Part shown: positions 29,547 to 39,137 of the stretch, in pieces
Layout: the number at the start of each line of letters is the position of its first letter
Position numbering within the stretch: position 1 is the stretch's first letter
Assembly: GCA_947492905.1 (NCBI GenBank)
Contig: CANLOL010000001.1
Span: 2,024,578-2,088,577 of the forward strand
Length of the DNA stretch: 64,000 nucleotides
Direction: 5' to 3'
From: an uncultured Sphingorhabdus sp.
Lineage (GTDB): Bacteria > Pseudomonadota > Alphaproteobacteria > Sphingomonadales > Sphingomonadaceae
The notes under the pieces: generated by a model
What the model saw: the letters and a program-made list of their open reading frames with translations, nothing else
Databases searched by the model: none
What the model was told of the DNA's origin: nothing
Position numbers and translations under genes: made by a program

Positions 29547-30251
29547 CTATTCCAGCATGAATATATCGCCAGCATATATGGTGATAATTTCCCCATCAGC
29601 CAAGCGCAACAAACAAGCGCCATCATCGCCGATACCATCAAAGCTTCCTACATAATCTTTATGCGCTATTTTTTTGCCTTTTTCATGCGCATTTTTAATC
29701 CAATAGTCGCGTACTATTGCAAAACCATTATCCCGCCATAGCAGCAGCCAATGCGCGAAATTTTCTGCCAAGATATGCATAAATTCATCTGGGTCTGGCG
29801 CATCTATTCCTAACTCAGTCATGCTTGTAGCTGCGCGATCAATATTTTGCGGACTATGCACCAAATTAACGCCTGTTCCCATGATGATCGCATCCTCATT
29901 ACGTTCCAATAATATACCGCAGATTTTAGCATCATCGACCAATATATCATTGGGCCATTTAATCAGCACATTCTTATTGGGCAGATATTTAGCAATGCTC
30001 TGATGCAATGCATTCGCCGCCACAAATGCAATTTCAGTCGCAGGAGGGTCATTGGGTGATAATCTTATGATAGTGCTGGTATAGATATTACCTGTATCGG
30101 AAACCCATTCGCGCGCGCTGCGTCCGCGCCCTGCCCCTTGAGATTTAGCGCGCAGCCACAAAGCTTCGGGTGCACCTTGTGATGCGCGTTCTAATAAATC
30201 GCTATTGGTAGAGCCCGTGAAATCAACCGTCTCTATGTTTGGATAGGCCAA
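29547..30251 (-). CDS. birA: Biotin--[acetyl-CoA-carboxylase] ligase (catalytic domain only)
   Basis: Attaches biotin to the biotin carboxyl carrier protein. The 234 residues contain QGAGRGRSAREW (biotinyl-AMP loop), KWPNDILVDDAKICGIL and MGTGVNLVHSP, plus the small C-terminal SH3-like domain. There is no N-terminal winged helix, so unlike E. coli BirA it should not act as a repressor. Begins 4 bases after nuoN ends, inside the same transcription unit. Confidence 0.94.
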   Translation of the reverse strand: MAYPNIETVDFTGSTNSDLLERASQGAPEALWLRAKSQGAGRGRSAREWVSDTGNIYTSTIIRLSPNDPPATEIAFVAANALHQSIAKYLPNKNVLIKWPNDILVDDAKICGILLERNEDAIIMGTGVNLVHSPQNIDRAATSMTELGIDAPDPDEFMHILAENFAHWLLLWRDNGFAIVRDYWIKNAHEKGKKIAHKDYVGSFDGIGDDGACLLRLADGEIITIYAGDIFMLE

Positions 30252-30254
30252 AGC

Positions 30255-31715
30255 CTAACCTCCATTGACGAATAAAAAGGCCCCTGCAACTTCGCTCCAT
30301 TTGCCCAATATTGATATGGTCAAATACCCTAGCGGCGATACAAATAGCGCCAATATGCCGCCAACCCAAACCAATGTATTGCTGTTAGAATCTGCAACCA
30401 CATCAGCCCGTTCATCGAAATACATGACCTTAATGACTTTAAGATAATAGAAAGCGCCAATCACCGATGCCGCAATACCAATAACCGCAAGCGGCAATAG
30501 ATCAGCAGCAACAGCGGCTTGGAATACTTGTAATTTACCCCAGAAACCAAACATTGGTGGGATACCCGCAAGCGAGAACATGAAGATCATAAATACAGCA
30601 GCAAGCACAGGACGATGTTTAGAAAGGCCAGCAATATCATCAATATTATCGCGCATATTGCCGTCTTTATCTTCGAATTGCATCAAGCAAATGAAACCGC
30701 CTAGCGTCATGGCGACATAGATAGCCAGATACACCAATAATGCAGCAACACCGATTTGCGAAGCAGCGGCAAGACCAATTAAGATGAAACCAATATTGTT
30801 AATCGAACTATAGGCCAATAGGCGCTTGAGGCTCTTTTGACCAATCGCACCGAGCGCACCCACCACAATAGACATGAGCGCAACAATGATAATGATTTGC
30901 TGCCAAGCATCAATTTGGTTGGTAAAGGCTTCGCCGACAATGCGCACCAATAATGCCGTAGCCGCTACTTTTGGGGCGCTAGCAAAAAAGGCTGTAATTG
31001 GTGTTGGCGCGCCTTCGTAAACATCGGGCGTCCACATGTGAAAAGGTGCTGCACTAATTTTAAACGCCATCCCAGCGAGCATGAAGACGATGCCAAATGT
31101 CGCGCCCATACTTAATTCACCGGATAGAGCCGAATTAATCGTCAAAAAGCTGGTTGAACCGGTAAATCCATAGACCAATGAAATACCGAATAATAATATA
31201 CCGCTCGCCAGCGCCCCTAGGATGAAATATTTCAATCCTGCTTCGCTCGATTTGACATCATTGCGGGCAAAACTTGCCAATACATAAGCTGCTAAAGAGT
31301 TTAATTCCAAACCGATATAGAGCGACAAAAGATCAACCGCCGATACCATTATCCCCATACCGACAGCAGCAAATAGGATTAATACGGGGAACTCCGCTTT
31401 CATTACGCCCTTTTTCTCTAGGAAGCGCGGGGCGATTAATAATGTGATAGCTGATGCCAGATAGATTAATAATTTACTGAAACTGCTGAACCCATCGGCG
31501 CGATATTGCCCAAAAAAGGCACCGCCGCCAAACTCAAAAGCATCATTGGTCATAATAACCCAAGCATAATAGCTAGCCGCGATTAGAGGTGCGATAGAGA
31601 TATAGCATATTTGGCGGCCCCAATTGGGTCGCCATGCAGCAAGCAATAAAAGGAGCAATCCGCTAAAGCTTAAAATAAGTTCTGGGCGCGTGTAGAATAG
31701 ATCATTCTCGGTCAT
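30255..31715 (-). CDS. nuoN: NADH-quinone oxidoreductase subunit N
   Basis: Antiporter-like membrane subunit of complex I, about 14 helices, taking part in proton pumping. The 486 residues carry the conserved core (GLELNSLAAYVLASF, KYFILGALASGILLFG, AGMAFKISAAPFHMWTPDVYEGAPTPITAFFA) with the channel lysines and glutamate. Overlaps nuoM by one base (start codon and stop codon share 31715). Confidence 0.97.
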   Translation of the reverse strand: MTENDLFYTRPELILSFSGLLLLLLAAWRPNWGRQICYISIAPLIAASYYAWVIMTNDAFEFGGGAFFGQYRADGFSSFSKLLIYLASAITLLIAPRFLEKKGVMKAEFPVLILFAAVGMGIMVSAVDLLSLYIGLELNSLAAYVLASFARNDVKSSEAGLKYFILGALASGILLFGISLVYGFTGSTSFLTINSALSGELSMGATFGIVFMLAGMAFKISAAPFHMWTPDVYEGAPTPITAFFASAPKVAATALLVRIVGEAFTNQIDAWQQIIIIVALMSIVVGALGAIGQKSLKRLLAYSSINNIGFILIGLAAASQIGVAALLVYLAIYVAMTLGGFICLMQFEDKDGNMRDNIDDIAGLSKHRPVLAAVFMIFMFSLAGIPPMFGFWGKLQVFQAAVAADLLPLAVIGIAASVIGAFYYLKVIKVMYFDERADVVADSNSNTLVWVGGILALFVSPLGYLTISILGKWSEVAGAFLFVNGG

Positions 31716-33286
31716 TACTGCGTGCTCCCTGATGCATCTGACTCAATTGTTGGGCTGTCATCCTTACCGCCAACACGATATTGCGCTGTGCTAGGGTCAT
31801 TGGCGATGAATTTACCGTCTAAAACTGGTGTCGCTGATTCTACGCGCTGCACGATTTTGCTGACATCATCACGAATAGGCGCGATAAAGCTCTCGGGATA
31901 AATACCCATCCACATAACAGCCGCCGCAATAGGTGCAAGCAACCAAAATTCGCGAATGTCCAAATCTTCCATTGCTGCTGCATCGATATTCTTTTGTTCG
32001 CCAAAGGCAACGCGGCGATATAGATAAAGCATATAGCCAGCACCAAGAATAATGCCTGTCGTGCAGATTAGGGCCGCCCAAGTCGACACTTTATAAACGC
32101 CTGTAAGAGCCAAAAACTCACCGACAAAGCCGCTCGTCCCTGGTAGGCCAATAGAAGCCATAGTGAATAATAAAAAGAAAGTCGCATAGATTGGCATATT
32201 GATTGATAAGCCGCCATAACGATCAATTTCGCGGGTATGCAGACGATCATAAATTACGCCAACGCATAGGAATAATGCACCCGATACAAGGCCATGACTC
32301 AACATGACTATGATAGCGCCTTCTAAACCTTGTTGGTTGAAAGTGAATAAACCAACGGTAACAATCGCCATGTGCGCAACCGAGGAATAAGCGATTAGCT
32401 TTTTCATATCTTGTTGCACCAAAGCGACCAAAGATGTGTAAATCACAGCAACCATAGATAGGCCAAATATCAACCAGATAAATTGCGCTGATGCGTCTGG
32501 GAACATTGGCATAGAGAAACGTAAGAAGCCATAGCCGCCCATTTTTAGGAGTACACCAGCCAAGATGACGCTGCCCGCTGTAGGGGCTTGAACGTGCGCA
32601 TCAGGAAGCCAAGTATGCACTGGCCACATCGGCATTTTCACGGCGAAACTGGCAAAAAATGCAAGCCATAACCATGTCTGCGCTTCTTTGCTGAAATCAT
32701 ATTGCAGCAATGTAGGAATATCTGCAGTGCCAGCTTCTTGGATCATCCAAATCATGGCAATCAACATCAAAACCGAGCCAAGCAATGTATAGAGGAAGAA
32801 TTTATAACTAGCATAAATACGGTTTGTACCGCCCCAAATACCGATGATTAAATACATGGGGATAAGGCCAGCTTCGAAGAAAATATAGAAAAGCATCAAA
32901 TCTTGGGCCGCGAAAACACCAATCATCAATACTTCCATCAACAAGAATGCGGCCATATATTCGCTAACGCGATCTTTAATCGCACGCCAGCTTGCGCCAA
33001 TACAGATAGGCATTAAAAATACGGATAACATGATAAGCATCAGCGAAATGCCATCTATGCCGAGTTTCCAACCAATTGGTCCGAATAAATCAGCGCTTTC
33101 GGTAAATTGCCATTGCGCACCACCAATTTCATATTGTGTCCACAGCCAAATACCAAGCAATAGATTAATCAGCGTAGCGCCTAGGGCCAAGAAACGGGCG
33201 CTATGGGCGCTAACGACCAAACATAACATTGCTGCGGCCAATGGCACGGCCAGCATCATCGATAAAATAGGAAAATCTGCGCTCAT
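31715..33286 (-). CDS. nuoM: NADH-quinone oxidoreductase subunit M
   Basis: Antiporter-like proton-pumping subunit. The 523 residues include the FLLMEVLMIGVFAAQD, FFEAGLIPMYLIIGIWGG and KMPMWPVHTWLPDAHVQAPTAGSVILAGVLLKMG stretches with the channel lysines. The last 40 or so residues are hydrophilic and Asp/Ser-rich and probably disordered. Starts two bases after nuoL ends. Confidence 0.97.
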   Translation of the reverse strand: MSADFPILSMMLAVPLAAAMLCLVVSAHSARFLALGATLINLLLGIWLWTQYEIGGAQWQFTESADLFGPIGWKLGIDGISLMLIMLSVFLMPICIGASWRAIKDRVSEYMAAFLLMEVLMIGVFAAQDLMLFYIFFEAGLIPMYLIIGIWGGTNRIYASYKFFLYTLLGSVLMLIAMIWMIQEAGTADIPTLLQYDFSKEAQTWLWLAFFASFAVKMPMWPVHTWLPDAHVQAPTAGSVILAGVLLKMGGYGFLRFSMPMFPDASAQFIWLIFGLSMVAVIYTSLVALVQQDMKKLIAYSSVAHMAIVTVGLFTFNQQGLEGAIIVMLSHGLVSGALFLCVGVIYDRLHTREIDRYGGLSINMPIYATFFLLFTMASIGLPGTSGFVGEFLALTGVYKVSTWAALICTTGIILGAGYMLYLYRRVAFGEQKNIDAAAMEDLDIREFWLLAPIAAAVMWMGIYPESFIAPIRDDVSKIVQRVESATPVLDGKFIANDPSTAQYRVGGKDDSPTIESDASGSTQ

Positions 33287-33288
33287 AA

Positions 33289-35295
33289 TTATCGTACCAT
33301 CATCCAGCTAATTGCAGCAACCAAGCCAAGTAACATGACCAGCGCATAGGTATAAATATATCCTGATTGGAGGCGAACAGCGAGGGCGCTGCCATATTTC
33401 ACGACACTAGCCGCACCATTCGGGCCGAACCGGTCAATGATACCAATATCACCAATTTTCCAAAATTGCTTACCAAACCAAAAAGATGGTTTGATGAATA
33501 GGAAATCATATAGCTCGTCAAAATACCATTTGTTGAGGAAAAATTGATAAAGCGGCTTAAACGTCGCAGCCAATCTTTGCGGCGCATCATTGGACACTAA
33601 ATACATATAGATTGCGATAAGCAGACCCATCAGCATCGCAACGGTAGATGATAATTTCACCCATAATGGCACTTCATGCAGTGCGTTGACCAAATCTACG
33701 TTGAAATAAATTGTGCTTTCTTGCCAAAATGCAATCCCGCCTTCTGCCGCATATATAAATTCATATTTGAACATATAACCAGCGGCCACCGCACCAACGC
33801 TGAGCACCAATAAAGGAATAAGCATAGGAAATGGGCTTTCATGCGGGTGATAACCGCCTGTTGTATCATCTCCAGCTTCTTGCGGTGTTTTATGAACGCT
33901 GTGCTGAATATGCTCGCTATTAATCCAGCGTGGCTTACCCCAAAAGGTAAGGAACATGAGACGCCAGCTATAAAAACTCGTGAGAAGCGCAGCAAATACA
34001 CCAATGAAGAATGCATAACCGCTATAGGTTCCGCTACTAGCAAATGCAGCTTCGATGATAGCATCTTTTGAGTGGAAACCAGCAAGACCGCCAACTCCTA
34101 CAATACCAACGCCCGTAATCGCAAGCGTACCCGCCATCATAGCCCAGAAAGTGATCGGAATATGTTTACGCAATCCGCCATAATAGCGCATATCTTGTTC
34201 ATGATGCATAGCATGTATCACGCTGCCAGCACCGAGGAATAATAATGCCTTAAAAAAAGCATGGGTGAACAGGTGGAACATAGCAGCGCTATACGCCCCT
34301 GTACCCGCTGCAAAGAACATATAGCCCAATTGCGAACAGGTTGAATAAGCAATAACCCGCTTAATATCGGTTTGGACAAGTCCCACAGTAGCAGCAAAAA
34401 TCGCCGTTGTAGCGCCAACAATCGTAATCATATTGAGCGCAAATTCGCTGGTTTCAAAAACAGGAGAAAGACGGCAAACCATGAATACACCAGCGGTCAC
34501 CATAGTCGCAGCATGGATTAGCGCCGATACAGGTGTTGGCCCTTCCATCGCATCGGGCAGCCAAGTGTGCAGACCAAGCTGTGCTGATTTACCCATCGCA
34601 CCGATGAATAATAAGACGCAAATGAGGCTCATCACATCGACGCGCGTACCCAAGAAACCAATGCTAGAGCCCGCATAAGAAGGCGCTGCATCAATAATTT
34701 CTGTGATTGAAACTGTACCAAAGACCCAGAATAGAGCAAATATACCCATCATGAAGCCCAAATCGCCAACGCGGTTTACGACAAAAGCTTTGATAGCGGC
34801 AGCATTGGCCGTTGGTTTTTTATACCAAAAACCAATGAGCAGATAAGAGGCCAAACCGACCCCTTCCCAACCAAAGAACATTTGCACCAAATTATCAGCG
34901 GTGACGAGCATCAACATCGCAAAAGTAAAGAGCGATAAATAAGCAAAAAAGCGCGGTTGGTCTGGATCTTCCTCCATATAACCCCAGCTATATAAATGCA
35001 CCAAGGCCGATACGGTGGTAATCACCACCAACATGACTGCGGTCAATGTATCAACGCGCAAAGCCCAATCAAAGGTCAAATCACCAGAGGCCACCCATTT
35101 CAAAACGGGCTGTACATAAGCAAACTCATATCCGGCTACAAAGCCCAAGAATATCGGCCAGCTTAGGGCAGCAGAGACAAATAATGCGCCCGTGGTAATT
35201 GCTTTAGAGGCAAATTTGCCAAGAAGTCGCTGACCAAATCCAGCAACCAATGCTGCCAATAGCGGCAGAAATACAATGATCTCAATCGTTGACAC
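33289..35295 (-). CDS. nuoL: NADH-quinone oxidoreductase subunit L
   Basis: Distal antiporter-like subunit that carries the long lateral helix coupling the membrane arm. The 668 residues contain [34 protein letters not shown] and [31 protein letters not shown]. The C-terminal amphipathic segment with [15 protein letters not shown] leads to the anchoring helix. A 6-base gap separates it from nuoK. Confidence 0.97.
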   Translation of the reverse strand: MSTIEIIVFLPLLAALVAGFGQRLLGKFASKAITTGALFVSAALSWPIFLGFVAGYEFAYVQPVLKWVASGDLTFDWALRVDTLTAVMLVVITTVSALVHLYSWGYMEEDPDQPRFFAYLSLFTFAMLMLVTADNLVQMFFGWEGVGLASYLLIGFWYKKPTANAAAIKAFVVNRVGDLGFMMGIFALFWVFGTVSITEIIDAAPSYAGSSIGFLGTRVDVMSLICVLLFIGAMGKSAQLGLHTWLPDAMEGPTPVSALIHAATMVTAGVFMVCRLSPVFETSEFALNMITIVGATTAIFAATVGLVQTDIKRVIAYSTCSQLGYMFFAAGTGAYSAAMFHLFTHAFFKALLFLGAGSVIHAMHHEQDMRYYGGLRKHIPITFWAMMAGTLAITGVGIVGVGGLAGFHSKDAIIEAAFASSGTYSGYAFFIGVFAALLTSFYSWRLMFLTFWGKPRWINSEHIQHSVHKTPQEAGDDTTGGYHPHESPFPMLIPLLVLSVGAVAAGYMFKYEFIYAAEGGIAFWQESTIYFNVDLVNALHEVPLWVKLSSTVAMLMGLLIAIYMYLVSNDAPQRLAATFKPLYQFFLNKWYFDELYDFLFIKPSFWFGKQFWKIGDIGIIDRFGPNGAASVVKYGSALAVRLQSGYIYTYALVMLLGLVAAISWMMVR

Positions 35296-35301
35296 GCTAT
35301 A

Positions 35302-35607
35302 TTACCCCTTCATCCGATTGACATCATCAACCGCAATAGTACCGCGTCCGCGGAAATATATCACCAATATCGCAAGACCAATGGCGGCTTCACCAGCGGC
35401 CACCGTCAGCACGAACATGGCAAAAACCTGTCCCGTTAAATCGCCCAAAAATGCGCTAAATGCGACCAAGTTCAAATTAACGGCCAATAAGATTAATTCG
35501 ATCGCCATCAAAATGATAATCACATTTTTACGGTTTAAGAAAATACCCAAAACGCCCATCACAAATAGGATAGAGCTCACCACAATATAATGTTCTATGC
35601 CAATCAT
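35302..35607 (-). CDS. nuoK: NADH-quinone oxidoreductase subunit K
   Basis: Small three-helix subunit at the junction of the pump chain. The 101 residues start [21 protein letters not shown] and keep the in-membrane glutamate in [14 protein letters not shown] and the second one in [11 protein letters not shown]. Overlaps the end of nuoJ by 4 bases. Confidence 0.97.
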   Translation of the reverse strand: MIGIEHYIVVSSILFVMGVLGIFLNRKNVIIILMAIELILLAVNLNLVAFSAFLGDLTGQVFAMFVLTVAAGEAAIGLAILVIYFRGRGTIAVDDVNRMKG

Positions 35608-36218
35608 AGCGATACTCCCTTGCCCACTTCGGGACTTTCATTGCGCGTTGCGTCTTCGGGGCGGCGTTTTACCTGATCGCTAATGCGCTGTGGTCTTGTG
35701 CCGCCGCGCCTACGATTGGTCAGAACAATAGCACCCACCATGGACACCACTAATATTAGGCCCGCTGCCTCAAATAAGAATAAATATTTGCTATATAATA
35801 ATTGCCCCATCGCCTCGATGTTAGGCACTGTTGTTGGCGTAGCATTGGCAATGTCTGTACCCAATTGCACAGAGCCAGCGCGCATCGCGCCCAAACCAAG
35901 CACCAATTCACAAATTAAAATGATCGCCAGCAATAATCCAAGCGGCAGATTATTCATAAATCCAGCGCGCAGCTCAGCGAAATCTATATCCAGCATCATA
36001 ACGACGAACAGGAACAGCACGGCCACCGCGCCCACATAAACAATGACAAGTAACATAGCGATAAATTCAGCGCCAACCAGCACCATCAAACCCGCTGCAT
36101 TGAAAAATGCGAGGATCAACCACAACACGCTATGCACGGGATTGCGCGAAAAAATAACCAATGCCGCACTCGCGATCATGATCGATGCAAAAGCATAAAA
36201 TGCGAATAATTGTATCAC
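35604..36218 (-). CDS. nuoJ: NADH-quinone oxidoreductase subunit J
   Basis: Five-helix membrane subunit next to the E-channel. The 204 residues include [51 protein letters not shown], the typical ND6-like block with the pi-bulge helix, and a basic C-terminal tail ([15 protein letters not shown]). Located 36 bp after nuoI. Confidence 0.97.
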   Translation of the reverse strand: MIQLFAFYAFASIMIASAALVIFSRNPVHSVLWLILAFFNAAGLMVLVGAEFIAMLLVIVYVGAVAVLFLFVVMMLDIDFAELRAGFMNNLPLGLLLAIILICELVLGLGAMRAGSVQLGTDIANATPTTVPNIEAMGQLLYSKYLFLFEAAGLILVVSMVGAIVLTNRRRGGTRPQRISDQVKRRPEDATRNESPEVGKGVSL

Positions 36219-36254
36219 TTCATTGCCCCAATATAGTCTAACATTCCTGCGCCC

Positions 36255-36743
36255 TTAACGATATGGAGCATCGGCGGCAAGGTTTGCGGCAATTGCGCGC
36301 TCCCACTTATCACCATTGTCCAATAATTTGCCTTTGTCATAAATTAATTCTTCGCGCGTTTCCGTCGCATATTCAAAATTTGGTCCCTCTACCACCGCAT
36401 CAACGGGGCAAGCTTCTTGACAGAAACCACAGTAAATACATTTGGTCATATCAATGTCATAGCGCGTTGTACGGCGGCTGCCATCATCACGCGGTTCAGC
36501 CTCAATCGTAATCGCTTGCGCAGGACAAACCGCCTCGCAAAGCTTGCACGCAATGCAGCGCTCTTCGCCATTAGGATAACGGCGCAACGCATGTTCACCA
36601 CGAAAACGCGGAGACAATGGGTTTTTCTCAAACGGATAATTGATCGTCGCCTTAGGCTTGAAAAAATATTTCAGCGTGAGCCAATGCGCTTTTAGAAATT
36701 CCCAAAGCGTGAATGTTTTTATAAGATGGGCAATAGTGTTCAT
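36255..36743 (-). CDS. nuoI: NADH-quinone oxidoreductase subunit I
   Basis: Peripheral-arm iron-sulfur subunit carrying clusters N6a and N6b. The 162 residues contain two 4Fe-4S motifs, [12 protein letters not shown] and [12 protein letters not shown]. The N-terminal amphipathic helix ([19 protein letters not shown]) lies on the membrane. ATGA-type overlap with the end of the extended nuoH. Confidence 0.97.
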   Translation of the reverse strand: MNTIAHLIKTFTLWEFLKAHWLTLKYFFKPKATINYPFEKNPLSPRFRGEHALRRYPNGEERCIACKLCEAVCPAQAITIEAEPRDDGSRRTTRYDIDMTKCIYCGFCQEACPVDAVVEGPNFEYATETREELIYDKGKLLDNGDKWERAIAANLAADAPYR

Positions 36744-38203
36744 GTTAATGCCTTTAGTTGATCTACTGTAGTGCAGTCACCACGCAATGAAACTCTTTCG
36801 TCTTTATAAGTGACCGTCATAATTGAAGATTTAGCATCATTATAATTACTGGTAGATATATGCAAAGTTTCGGAATTACTTGTTTTTGATTTAAGAGAAC
36901 CAAAAGTATTGCAACATTCTAATGCTAACAGCTCATACTCAAAATCACCTTTTAATCTATCAGGTGATTTGATTTTAATATTAGCCAAGTCCTTCAATTC
37001 TCCTTCGGGACGTTCCATATAAATAAACATCTCAGGCTCACCTGTTTTTGCCTTATAATGTTTTTCATCATAGAGAGGGCAAACTTCAGTTGCTTCCAAT
37101 GAAGCCATAATTTCGGATGTAGGAGATAATTTCTTAGAAATTGAAGTTGTTTCCTTATCAAAGCCACCTGTAAGCATCAGATAACCACTCGTAATGATAA
37201 TAAAAAGCAAGCTGATTGGCAGGAATACTTTCCAACCCAGACGCATTAACTGGTCATAGCGGTAACGCGGTACAGTCGCCCAAATCCAGCTAAACATAAA
37301 GAAGAAGAAAAATGTTTTCGCAAACAACCATATCCAACCTGGGACCAAATAAAGCGGCTCCCAATCAATGGGTGGCAACCAACCACCAAAGAATAGAATA
37401 GCATTTAGCATACACATCAATAATATATTCGCATATTCACCGAGCCAGAACAGAGCGAATGACATGCTGCTATATTCGGTTTGATAACCCGCCACCAATT
37501 CGGATTCCGCTTCGGTTAAATCAAACGGCGCGCGTGCTGTTTCCGCCAATGAGCTGATGAAAAATAGCACCCACATAGGAAAAATGAGCGGATTTAATAC
37601 ATAAGCATTGATGATACCAAAGCCATGACCGCGCTGGGCCTCAATAATGCCATTCAGGTTAAACGTGCCAGCCCATAAAACAACGCAAACCAAAATAAAG
37701 CCTATCGAGACTTCATAGCTAATCATCTGCGCTGCGGCGCGCATAGCCGAATAAAATGGGTATTTGCTGTTCGATGCCCAGCCAGAGATAACTACGCCAT
37801 AAACACCAAGCGAGCTAATCGCGAGTACATAGAGAAGACCTACATTAATATCGGCCAGCACTGCGCCTGAATTGAACGGGATAACCGCCCAAGCCGCCAA
37901 TGCCACGGTAAATGTAATAATTGGCGCCAGCAGGAACAAGCCTTTGTTCGCCGCGCTTGGGATGATGGTTTCTTGCAAAAACACCTTTAATCCATCAGCA
38001 AAGCTTTGCAGCAATCCAAAAGGCCCAACAACATTAGGGCCGCGGCGCAAGTTAATCGCACCCATGATTTTACGATCGGCATAAATAATCATCGCAACCG
38101 CCAATAATAGCGGCAATGTTATCAGCAATATGCCAGCAATCGACGCAGCAAAAAAAGCCCAATCGGCATCCATGCCCCAAGAGATGAATGTTTCGGTCAT
38201 CAA
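36740..38203 (-). CDS. nuoH: NADH-quinone oxidoreductase subunit H with a long extra C-terminal domain
   Basis: Membrane subunit that forms the quinone chamber. Residues 1-350 are ordinary Nuo[59 protein letters not shown] and the final helix ending YLMLTGG. The frame then continues for about 137 residues (351-487; DNA 36743-37153) that are not part of the family. The extension is hydrophilic, has four cysteines (375, 430, 431, 477) and is more AT-rich than the core. No internal stop or frameshift is visible. Overlaps both nuoI and the upstream inserted gene by 4 bases, so the fusion looks real and translated. Confidence 0.95.
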   Translation of the reverse strand: MMTETFISWGMDADWAFFAASIAGILLITLPLLLAVAMIIYADRKIMGAINLRRGPNVVGPFGLLQSFADGLKVFLQETIIPSAANKGLFLLAPIITFTVALAAWAVIPFNSGAVLADINVGLLYVLAISSLGVYGVVISGWASNSKYPFYSAMRAAAQMISYEVSIGFILVCVVLWAGTFNLNGIIEAQRGHGFGIINAYVLNPLIFPMWVLFFISSLAETARAPFDLTEAESELVAGYQTEYSSMSFALFWLGEYANILLMCMLNAILFFGGWLPPIDWEPLYLVPGWIWLFAKTFFFFFMFSWIWATVPRYRYDQLMRLGWKVFLPISLLFIIITSGYLMLTGGFDKETTSISKKLSPTSEIMASLEATEVCPLYDEKHYKAKTGEPEMFIYMERPEGELKDLANIKIKSPDRLKGDFEYELLALECCNTFGSLKSKTSNSETLHISTSNYNDAKSSIMTVTYKDERVSLRGDCTTVDQLKALT

Positions 38204-38862
38204 GAAACCCCTGCTTTGTTTGATTGTGTGCGCATTTTATACAGAGCCTCGGCCATTGCAGATTTTAGATTAGAGCGGCTAATCGATAGTTGTCCACCTT
38301 CTGGTATGCAATCATTAAGAGCGGCAGAGATGATATTTATATAGCCCGTTTCTTCGCTGCTTTGCGGATCAGCAATCACAAAATCATGCGCCGCAGCTAC
38401 ATTGCTCTTTATCGTGCAATCCGAAAAAATTCTAAGCGCCAATTGATCGCCCTTTATCTGTCCATATTTGGGGGACACTTCTTGGTTATAATCCAATACA
38501 CTATTTTGAAACGCATTGGGCGCCGATTTGCGGTAATGTTTATTATAGAGCGCAACATAGAGCGAACGGCGGAATAAATTACCTTTGAAAACGAGCTTTT
38601 CGCCCGGATTTGCACAATCAGGAACAATTAATTTTTCATCCAAATTACTCTGATCTGCATGCCCATCTGGGATTAATAAAAATTCATTGATGGCTTTTTC
38701 GCGTCTTTTGCTGGTTAGCAAGCATTGCGCATAATCATACATAGCTTTTTCAGAGCGCAGCATTGATGCTCTTTTATCATCTTGCAACGCCGAAACACTC
38801 GCAAAACTCAATATAAAGCTCATTATAAGCAAAGAGGCAAATGATGTTAAAAATTTGGTCAT
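38200..38862 (-). CDS. Predicted exported protein with an internal duplication, inserted between nuoG and nuoH
   Basis: 220 residues with an N-terminal signal peptide (hydrophobic about 5-24, possible cleavage after ASVSA). The mature part is two copies of one module. Each has a Cys, exactly 35 residues, a second Cys, then a G-x2-L ... NL-x7-ALY ending (first copy AQC ... PDC ... VALY; second SDC ... NDC ... EALY). The four cysteines suggest one disulfide per module in the periplasm. No known family was recognised, though similar modules may occur in sphingomonads. It overlaps its neighbours by 4 bases on each side, so it is translated with complex I. AT-rich compared with nuoG. Confidence 0.82.
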   Translation of the reverse strand: MTKFLTSFASLLIMSFILSFASVSALQDDKRASMLRSEKAMYDYAQCLLTSKRREKAINEFLLIPDGHADQSNLDEKLIVPDCANPGEKLVFKGNLFRRSLYVALYNKHYRKSAPNAFQNSVLDYNQEVSPKYGQIKGDQLALRIFSDCTIKSNVAAAHDFVIADPQSSEETGYINIISAALNDCIPEGGQLSISRSNLKSAMAEALYKMRTQSNKAGVS

Positions 38863-39137
38863 TGAGCCTCGCCAAAATTTGCAGGCATTTTATCCCAAAT
38901 ATAAATTCCTATATGGACCAACATTCCACTAGCAACAAGGTAAATTCCATCTAACACGGCACTGTAGAGGCCCTTAAATAGGGAAAACCTAACCATATTA
39001 TTCTCTGGGTCAGCATAAGCATTATTGATTAAAACTATCTCCCAATAACTTAGAGCAATAGAAGCTATTGTTAGAATAAAGGCAGATATGTAAATAATAT
39101 TAGGTGCACGGCGCAAAAGGTCTGGTAAATGCTTCAT
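38859..39137 (-). CDS. Small membrane protein inserted between nuoG and nuoH
   Basis: 92 residues with two predicted helices (about 13-31 and 57-80) and a short connecting loop (NNAYADPENN). No family recognised. Overlaps the nuoG stop and the next gene by 4 bases each, so it is a built-in part of the operon. AT-rich like the adjacent exported-protein gene, as if both came in one event. Confidence 0.75.
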   Translation of the reverse strand: MKHLPDLLRRAPNIIYISAFILTIASIALSYWEIVLINNAYADPENNMVRFSLFKGLYSAVLDGIYLVASGMLVHIGIYIWDKMPANFGEAQ

